Shown here: piece by piece, positions 60,401 to 64,000 of the stretch
Position numbering within the stretch: the first letter of the stretch is position 1
Layout of the letters: the number at the start of each line of letters is the position of its first letter
From: Carpediemonas membranifera
Taxonomy: Eukaryota; Fornicata
Assembly: GCA_019828565.1 (NCBI GenBank)
Contig: JAHDYR010000007.1
Coordinates: 186,001-250,000, forward strand
DNA: 64,000 bases
Reading direction: 5' to 3'
Notes under the pieces: model-generated
Seen by the model: the letters and a program-made list of their open reading frames with translations, nothing else
Database searches by the model: none
Told to the model about the DNA's origin: nothing
Program-made: the position numbers and the translations under genes

Positions 60401-61830
60401 CCTTGGTCGTCAGGGCCCGTCAGCTGGACCATGTCGGGGCCCCTCCTGCCAAACTGGGCGAGTGCGTTGGCGAGGTCCAGCGAGATGGTGGACACTACGG
60501 AGCCAGGGTCGACCGTCGCTGAGATAAGCGTGTCACCTATCGTCACTGGAATCCGGAGAAGCCGGCCCGGCGAGTAAGCGTGCTCGGCATGCTCTACGTT
60601 CTGAACGCTGCCTTGTTGGGGCTTGTTGGGGGGTGTCGGTGTGAATGGTGTGGCCTGCTTGGGGTTCTGCCTGAACTGCCAAGGACCCTTCGACGTCGAT
60701 GGTTGCTGGGGCTGCTGTGGTTGTCCAGCGGCCTGTCGTTGGGGACCAACTGCCTGCGGCTGGCGTAACTGGTTCTGCTGGGCGGCTGAGGCTTGGTGTG
60801 GTGTGCGTTGAGAGGCCTGGCCCTGGCGGGGATCTTGAGGTTGGCGGCCCGCCGGTGTGGCTCTGTTAGCCTGACTCTGGCGCTTCAGCAGCCGGCACTC
60901 TTCAGTAGAGTGGCCGCCGGGACCGTGGACGCGGCAGGTCTTGCGGCCGTTGCCCGGTGTAGCGGGGACCTTGGCGCCTGCCATGGGACCGGAGGTCCTC
61001 TGGCAGAAGGACCAAGGCGTGACGATCGTCCCATCGGAGTTAGTTGGCAAAGCCAGGATGCGGTGCTGGACGTCATCGATGGTGGTGGCGCCGTCGGCGA
61101 AATCCTCGAAGGCGAGGGCGGCTTCGGTGACGTCAAAACCGCGGGTCAGCACGCGGAAAAGCGTGGATATCAGCCTCTTCTCGGTGAGGGGCGTGTAACC
61201 GTTTTCTTCTGTCGGGAACTTGGGGTTCAGCTGGCGACAGTGCTTGCCGAAAGCTAGGAACATCTTCTGCATAGAGGTGATGTCTCCACCTGTGAGCGTG
61301 GTCCTTTCCAGGATCGCCGCCGCGCGAGCGGCTGGGTTGGCCCGCTGGGCGGGTGTCAGCTCGAAGTACGCGGTGTAGGTGAGCAAGAGGTCCGCCCGCT
61401 CGCGGAGCTCCTCCCTCGAGAGGCGCTCTGAGGCGTTGGTCGAGGTGTCTGGGGCCGTCGGTGGCGGACTGACCGCCTTGAGGGCTGCGGTGATGAAGGC
61501 CTGCTTCAGCTCGTCTGAAGCGATCGAGGCCGCTTGGGTGTCTATATCCTTGAGCTTGGCCAGGAGAGCGCTGAGCTCCTCGGCCGATTTGTCGTCGTCG
61601 TTCTTCTCGGGTTCATTCTGCTCGGAAGGCTTATGAATGGGAGGACGGATCTCTGTCTCAAAGAAGCATTGGAAATCCTCGAATGTTGGGAATCTCGTTG
61701 TCGGGATGAACGCCGCGCGGATTTCGGCTAGTTTCTCGCTCCCGAGGAAAAAGAGGATGCTAGACGGCTGCTTTTTGCTTGCAACGTGAAGACGATACTC
61801 GTCTAAACGGCTGTTGCTGACTAAAACCAT
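57409..61830 (-). CDS. pol: Gag-pol polyprotein of gypsy G, ~1473 aa, open
   Basis: The start is ATG 61830 (MVLVSNSRLDEY). Gag (~1-300) has a Gln/Pro-rich tail and a knuckle-like CRVHGPGGHSTEEC lacking the second Cys. The protease reads ATVDPGSVVSTIS: DPGS where D(T/S)G is usual. RT: LCADYRELNSVT, ACDLRSGFHQMPV, APFGLRNLPSQFQ; the active site reads YIDDIFGRAK, about two residues shorter than YIDDIIIFGRT. RNase H (TDASLEGIGGVL, TDHRNLVYL), integrase (H-H, CVYC; VDTMGPFP, LSDNGPEY, GLAERRN) and chromodomain (YYVEKVLEVD, KWLGFPEAKATWEGP) follow. The unusual protease and RT residues may impair activity. Confidence 0.93.
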   Translation of the reverse strand: MVLVSNSRLDEYRLHVASKKQPSSILFFLGSEKLAEIRAAFIPTTRFPTFEDFQCFFETEIRPPIHKPSEQNEPEKNDDDKSAEELSALLAKLKDIDTQAASIASDELKQAFITAALKAVSPPPTAPDTSTNASERLSREELRERADLLLTYTAYFELTPAQRANPAARAAAILERTTLTGGDITSMQKMFLAFGKHCRQLNPKFPTEENGYTPLTEKRLISTLFRVLTRGFDVTEAALAFEDFADGATTIDDVQHRILALPTNSDGTIVTPWSFCQRTSGPMAGAKVPATPGNGRKTCRVHGPGGHSTEECRLLKRQSQANRATPAGRQPQDPRQGQASQRTPHQASAAQQNQLRQPQAVGPQRQAAGQPQQPQQPSTSKGPWQFRQNPKQATPFTPTPPNKPQQGSVQNVEHAEHAYSPGRLLRIPVTIGDTLISATVDPGSVVSTISLDLANALAQFGRRGPDMVQLTGPDDQGLQQHGTFETTLVADRLGDRRTIIDWPLHVISGRADKVLIGSDILWFLGLMSDEGIMLRLRPQVHDGEDEGLPDDQTDDFHAVNNIVSDDAGPLGTRIASDFPLKAEMADVIRRHAPVFGELHPDGAHIAAATIDIVPGAPLPNHAPRPLTASTAERVHEIIDDMDRQGIVRDSYSHVASAAVIVVKKSSELRLCADYRELNSVTTPDRFPLADIRTFTNDFIGAKYFFACDLRSGFHQMPVREDHKYLTAITLPGRFKEYNFAPFGLRNLPSQFQRAIQAILAPVRADGTKNYIDDIFGRAKTPQELLDHVDRLLCIAEERNVRLRGDKCVFGATSIEILGDIVDGKGRRMSPTRVRSMQDLAAPHSVKDLRMIIGMFTYLSDYIPDCQTRLKPLQALVSKVPPYTFNDWDDTLQALFDQLKQAVTDEEVLAHPDQSRPWRLETDASLEGIGGVLLQLDSDNTWRVVSFFSKVFNDTQSRWCTYDQELFAIIYCLTRPDLSPIFRVHQDLTIWTDHRNLVYLHSKAGQENRKHLRWLLMIQEFEFVIRHIAGAQNTLADALSRYNPQATVTQVNNVSEAELDEDAKRKIVQEAHRYHEGEQATIRNVRQLGHDWPGLHSDVHAVVSTCVYCAKARLSAFIKITTQSSLRDRPFQTIAVDTMGPFPVDSEGFRYIVVATDMFTRFTELIPTASNNATTVGLALWSIIGRYGVPREFLSDNGPEYRNRMIEAFLDRLQVTYHRTIPFHPQSNGLAERRNQEVKRHLRVLCLMFDRYDAWASVVPYVQYILNTTVHSVTGVEPIALLMGKHASARDFTIAPKEEGRVHTPLDDIASYIDALTEHLQILADQALNRQQAMTRTAEPTPPIEPGTLVLRKNESPTKLHGHRGPFRITAADGYAAEITPLTGGKSRRVHLSQLIRICQGPLSDAELLRIAATDDEKYYVEKVLEVDDETGDLLIKWLGFPEAKATWEGPNSDAARTSVVRRHLEERGSVPIN

Positions 61831-61842
61831 GACAGTGATCAC

Positions 61843-61895
61843 TGTGGTATGGATAGAACAGCTAGCGAAAGAGGTTTAATCAATTGATTGGGACA
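61843..61895 (-). repeat. 5' LTR of gypsy G (53 bp)
   Basis: Identical to 57372-57424. The gag-pol ATG is 12 nt inside it. Confidence 0.93.
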
Positions 61896-63655
61896 GGGTC
61901 ACCTCGTAATCGTACTCCGCGAGGCGAAGGCGCCAGCGGAAGATCTTTGCAGATGTCGAGGTGCGTAGGTAGACCAGATTCCGGTGATCGGTCTCGACAC
62001 GGAACCTGTGTCCTAGGATGAAGTGCTCGAACGACGTGATTGTGTGGTAGATGCCGTATAGCTCTTGCTCTATCGTTGACCAGCGCGACTCGGTGTCCGT
62101 AAACCGGCGGCTGCAGAACGCCACGATCTGCTCCTGACCGTCGTTATCGGCCTGGACGAGGACCCCGCCGCACCCTGCATTCGAAGCGTCGGTGCGTACT
62201 ATGAGCTGCTTCGTATAGTCGGGCGTTGCCAGGAGAGGCAAGTGAAGAAGGTCCTCTTTGATCTTCTGGAAAGCCGCTTGTCGGTCGTCGGTCCACTCCC
62301 ACGGCGTGTTCTTCTTAGTCAGGTCTGTGAGCGGTGCGACCGTGATCGAATAGTTCTTGATGAACTCCCTCAGGTAGTTTGTCATTCCGAGGAAGCTGCG
62401 GAGTTGACCAACATCCTTAGGCGGGGCTAGCTGAAGGAGGGCCTGGACTCGGCCGGACGAGACGCTGACACCGGCAGCTGACAGGATGTGGCCCACGTAT
62501 TCCACGCTAGGCCGTAAGAAGACGCACTTGGAGACCTTGAGACGGAGGCGGTGCTCGTCTAGGCGCGCGAGGACGGTGCGCAGGTTGTCCAGGCCTCCTG
62601 CTCCGTGTCACCATAAACGATGATATCATCCAGGTAAACCTCGCAGATGCGTCCTACGAGACCGTTCAGGATGATGGTCATGGCCCGCTGGAAGTGTGCA
62701 GGCGGGTTGCGGAGCCCAAATGGGATGCGGATGAACTCGAATAGGCCAGCTGGGGTTGCGAAGGCCGTGTAGGGGATGGACTCCTCTGCGATTGGGAGCT
62801 GATGGTACCCTTGGGTGAGGTCTAGGGTGCTATAGTAGCGGTGTCCGGCTAGGCGACGGTGCAGCTCAGCTGGGTTGCTGAGGGGGAATGCCAGTGGAAT
62901 GGTGGCCTCATTGATTCTGCGGTAATCAATAACCATACGTCTCTGGCCGCCCTTCTTGGGTACCGTGAAGGCGGGGCTAGCGTAAGGCGATGAGGAAGGT
63001 CGGATGACGCCTTGGTCGAGGAGGCTCTCGACTTCACGCTGGATTACCTCTGCGAGGGCGGGTGAGAGACGGCGAGGAGGGAAAGGGGCGATATCTCGGC
63101 CCTCCATCAGCTCGATCTTGAATTCGTCGACGTCGATGGCACCGGGAGGTCGTCCCTGAAGAGTTCAGGGAACGCGTTGACGACATTGGCCACGGCGCGA
63201 GGAAGCAGAGGCGTATCCTCGGGGTCGTCATGGAGGGGTGACGCGTTGTCGCCCACCTCCTCGGGGGCGGGCTTGAGGTTGCCCAGCATGTTGATGAGGC
63301 CCGTCTCATGAAGGGTCTGCACGCCCAAAATAGCTTCCTCGCCGGTGGCGTGCACCAAGAAGTCCGCTGTAATCGTCAGCGGGCTGTCGAGGAACAGTGT
63401 CAGTGTGACGTTGCGAGCGACACGAGTGCATCGGGCGGGACCTCCTGCGGTGTCTAGATCGACATCCATGGGGACCGTTTTGAGTCCTAGGTCCTCGACC
63501 GTCGTTGGGTCGACGAAGTTGTGCGTAGCGCCTGTGTCGAGCAGGACTGTGGAGATCGGGTTGTCATCACCGATAGTCGCTTCGACGCGTGGGGGTGCGA
63601 TGGCATCGGTAGTGTCAGAGTGGACTGTGTCAGAGTGGGGCTCGACCAAATCTGG

Positions 63656-63703
63656 AGATACGATATCGCGAGATACGATATCGCGAGATTCGATATCGCG
63701 GGA
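63656..63703 (-). repeat. 15-bp tandem repeat in gypsy H between knuckle and protease
   Basis: About three units of GATACGATATCGCGA with small changes, encoding SRDI(E/V) repeats on the minus strand. Probably a linker expansion. Confidence 0.8.
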
Positions 63704-64000
63704 TCCGATCTTCTTTGCCTCAGCCTTGATCGGCGTAAGACGGATGGGGTTGCGGCGCATCCCCGTAGGGAAGAAATGGGGATGGCGGCTGTTCGGGCAG
63801 TTCGGGCGCATGTGGCCTCGTGGCCGCATCCGTGGCACTTGACGGGTCCATGGTGCGGTGCGGTAGGGCGCTCGCGTCGGGCGGCGGGCGCCGCCGTGGC
63901 GCGTTCGGCGGAGGTAGCATGGTTGTCCTGCAAGCCGAGCTGTTCGCGGGCGGCGATAAGCTCGTCGAGCTCAGTGATGGCATGGTTGCAGGCGTCATCG

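Larger units (their letters stand above)
57372..61895 (-). mobile_element. Gypsy element G, complete, 53-bp LTRs, TSD GGGTC
   Basis: Identical 53-bp LTRs flanked by GGGTC at 57367-57371 and 61896-61900. The 4.5-kb element has one ORF filling nearly all of it: 12 nt separate the 5' LTR from the start codon, and the stop codon lies in the 3' LTR. It is inserted in gypsy H. Identical LTRs and an open frame indicate recent insertion. Confidence 0.95.
56551..64000 (-). mobile_element. Gypsy element H, degraded, interrupted by gypsy G, runs off the window
   Basis: Minus-strand zinc knuckle, protease, RT, RNase H, part of the integrase and a chromodomain, with gypsy G inserted between RNase H and the integrase zinc site (TSD GGGTC). 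Gag lies beyond 64000. Several frameshifts and an internal deletion make it inactive. Confidence 0.88.
56551..64000 (-). pseudogene. pol: Gag-pol of gypsy H, multiple lesions
   Basis: From the right: knuckle start CHGCG (frame change) then GHMRPNC; protease LLDTGATHNFVD (~63535); frameshift near 63145; RT (VIDYRRINEATI, TLDLTQGYHQLPI, IPFGLRNPPAHFQ, active site YLDDIIVYG at ~62625); frameshift near 62580; RNase H (TDASNAGCGGVL, TDHRNLVYL) to 61896, where gypsy G begins. From 57371: HIPGVQNVVADCLSR, integrase zinc site CATC, IDFLGPLPEG (Asp) and LRSDQGSHF (Asp). Near 56820 the sequence jumps to just before the chromodomain (YTVEAIVDHRL, RWAGYSADFDEW), deleting the catalytic Glu and integrase C-terminus. 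Confidence 0.88.

Overview
This is a repeat-dense stretch of a eukaryotic nuclear genome, almost certainly from a protist. It holds one complete tRNA gene (tRNA-Ala, anticodon AGC, 37792-37864, no encoded CCA, followed by a TTTT pol III terminator). Nearly everything else is retrotransposon: tyrosine-recombinase (Ngaro-like) elements, chromodomain Ty3/gypsy LTR elements, and two kinds of non-LTR element. The mixture would fit an alveolate such as Perkinsus, but no host protein gene is present to test this, so the organism call is a weak inference. All assignments come from reading translations by eye; no database search was run.

Layout. 1-2 kb: an unrecognised divergent gene pair around an AT-rich intergenic region. 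2-7.3 kb: fragments of Ngaro and gypsy elements. 7.3-12.1 kb: a 5'-truncated gypsy element with a convergent antisense ORF behind pol. 12.1-16.5 kb: a tyrosine-recombinase fragment and Ngaro C. 16.5-24.5 kb: Ngaro D, split by gypsy E (67-bp LTRs, TSD CTCTG). 24.5-29.7 kb: gypsy F, intact, with identical 145-bp LTRs. 29.8-37.8 kb: two tandem copies of a restriction-like-endonuclease (RLE) non-LTR element inserted at nucleotide 14 of the tRNA-Ala gene, ending in the intact tRNA. 38-41.3 kb: Ngaro K, open in all three genes. 41.4-52.1 kb: Ngaro J with 110-bp split direct repeats, its recombinase gene interrupted by a 7-kb APE-type non-LTR element (L) that also encodes an OTU-protease-like and a DEDDh-exonuclease-like domain. 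52.6-56 kb: Ngaro I. 56.5-64 kb: gypsy H, interrupted by gypsy G (53-bp LTRs, TSD GGGTC), running off the right edge.

How it works together. Each element encodes its own replication set. The gypsy elements have gag, protease, RT, RNase H, integrase and a chromodomain. The Ngaro elements have gag, RT-RNase H and a tyrosine recombinase in the -1 frame. The non-LTR elements have RT plus a nicking endonuclease. Nesting and target duplications give a relative order: gypsy E is younger than Ngaro D, L is younger than J, and G is younger than H. The most unusual features are the tRNA-Ala-specific RLE element whose start codon is formed at the tRNA junction, the OTU/exonuclease non-LTR element, the gypsy lineage with a convergent ORF, and gypsy elements with 53-67-bp LTRs and 12-nt leaders.
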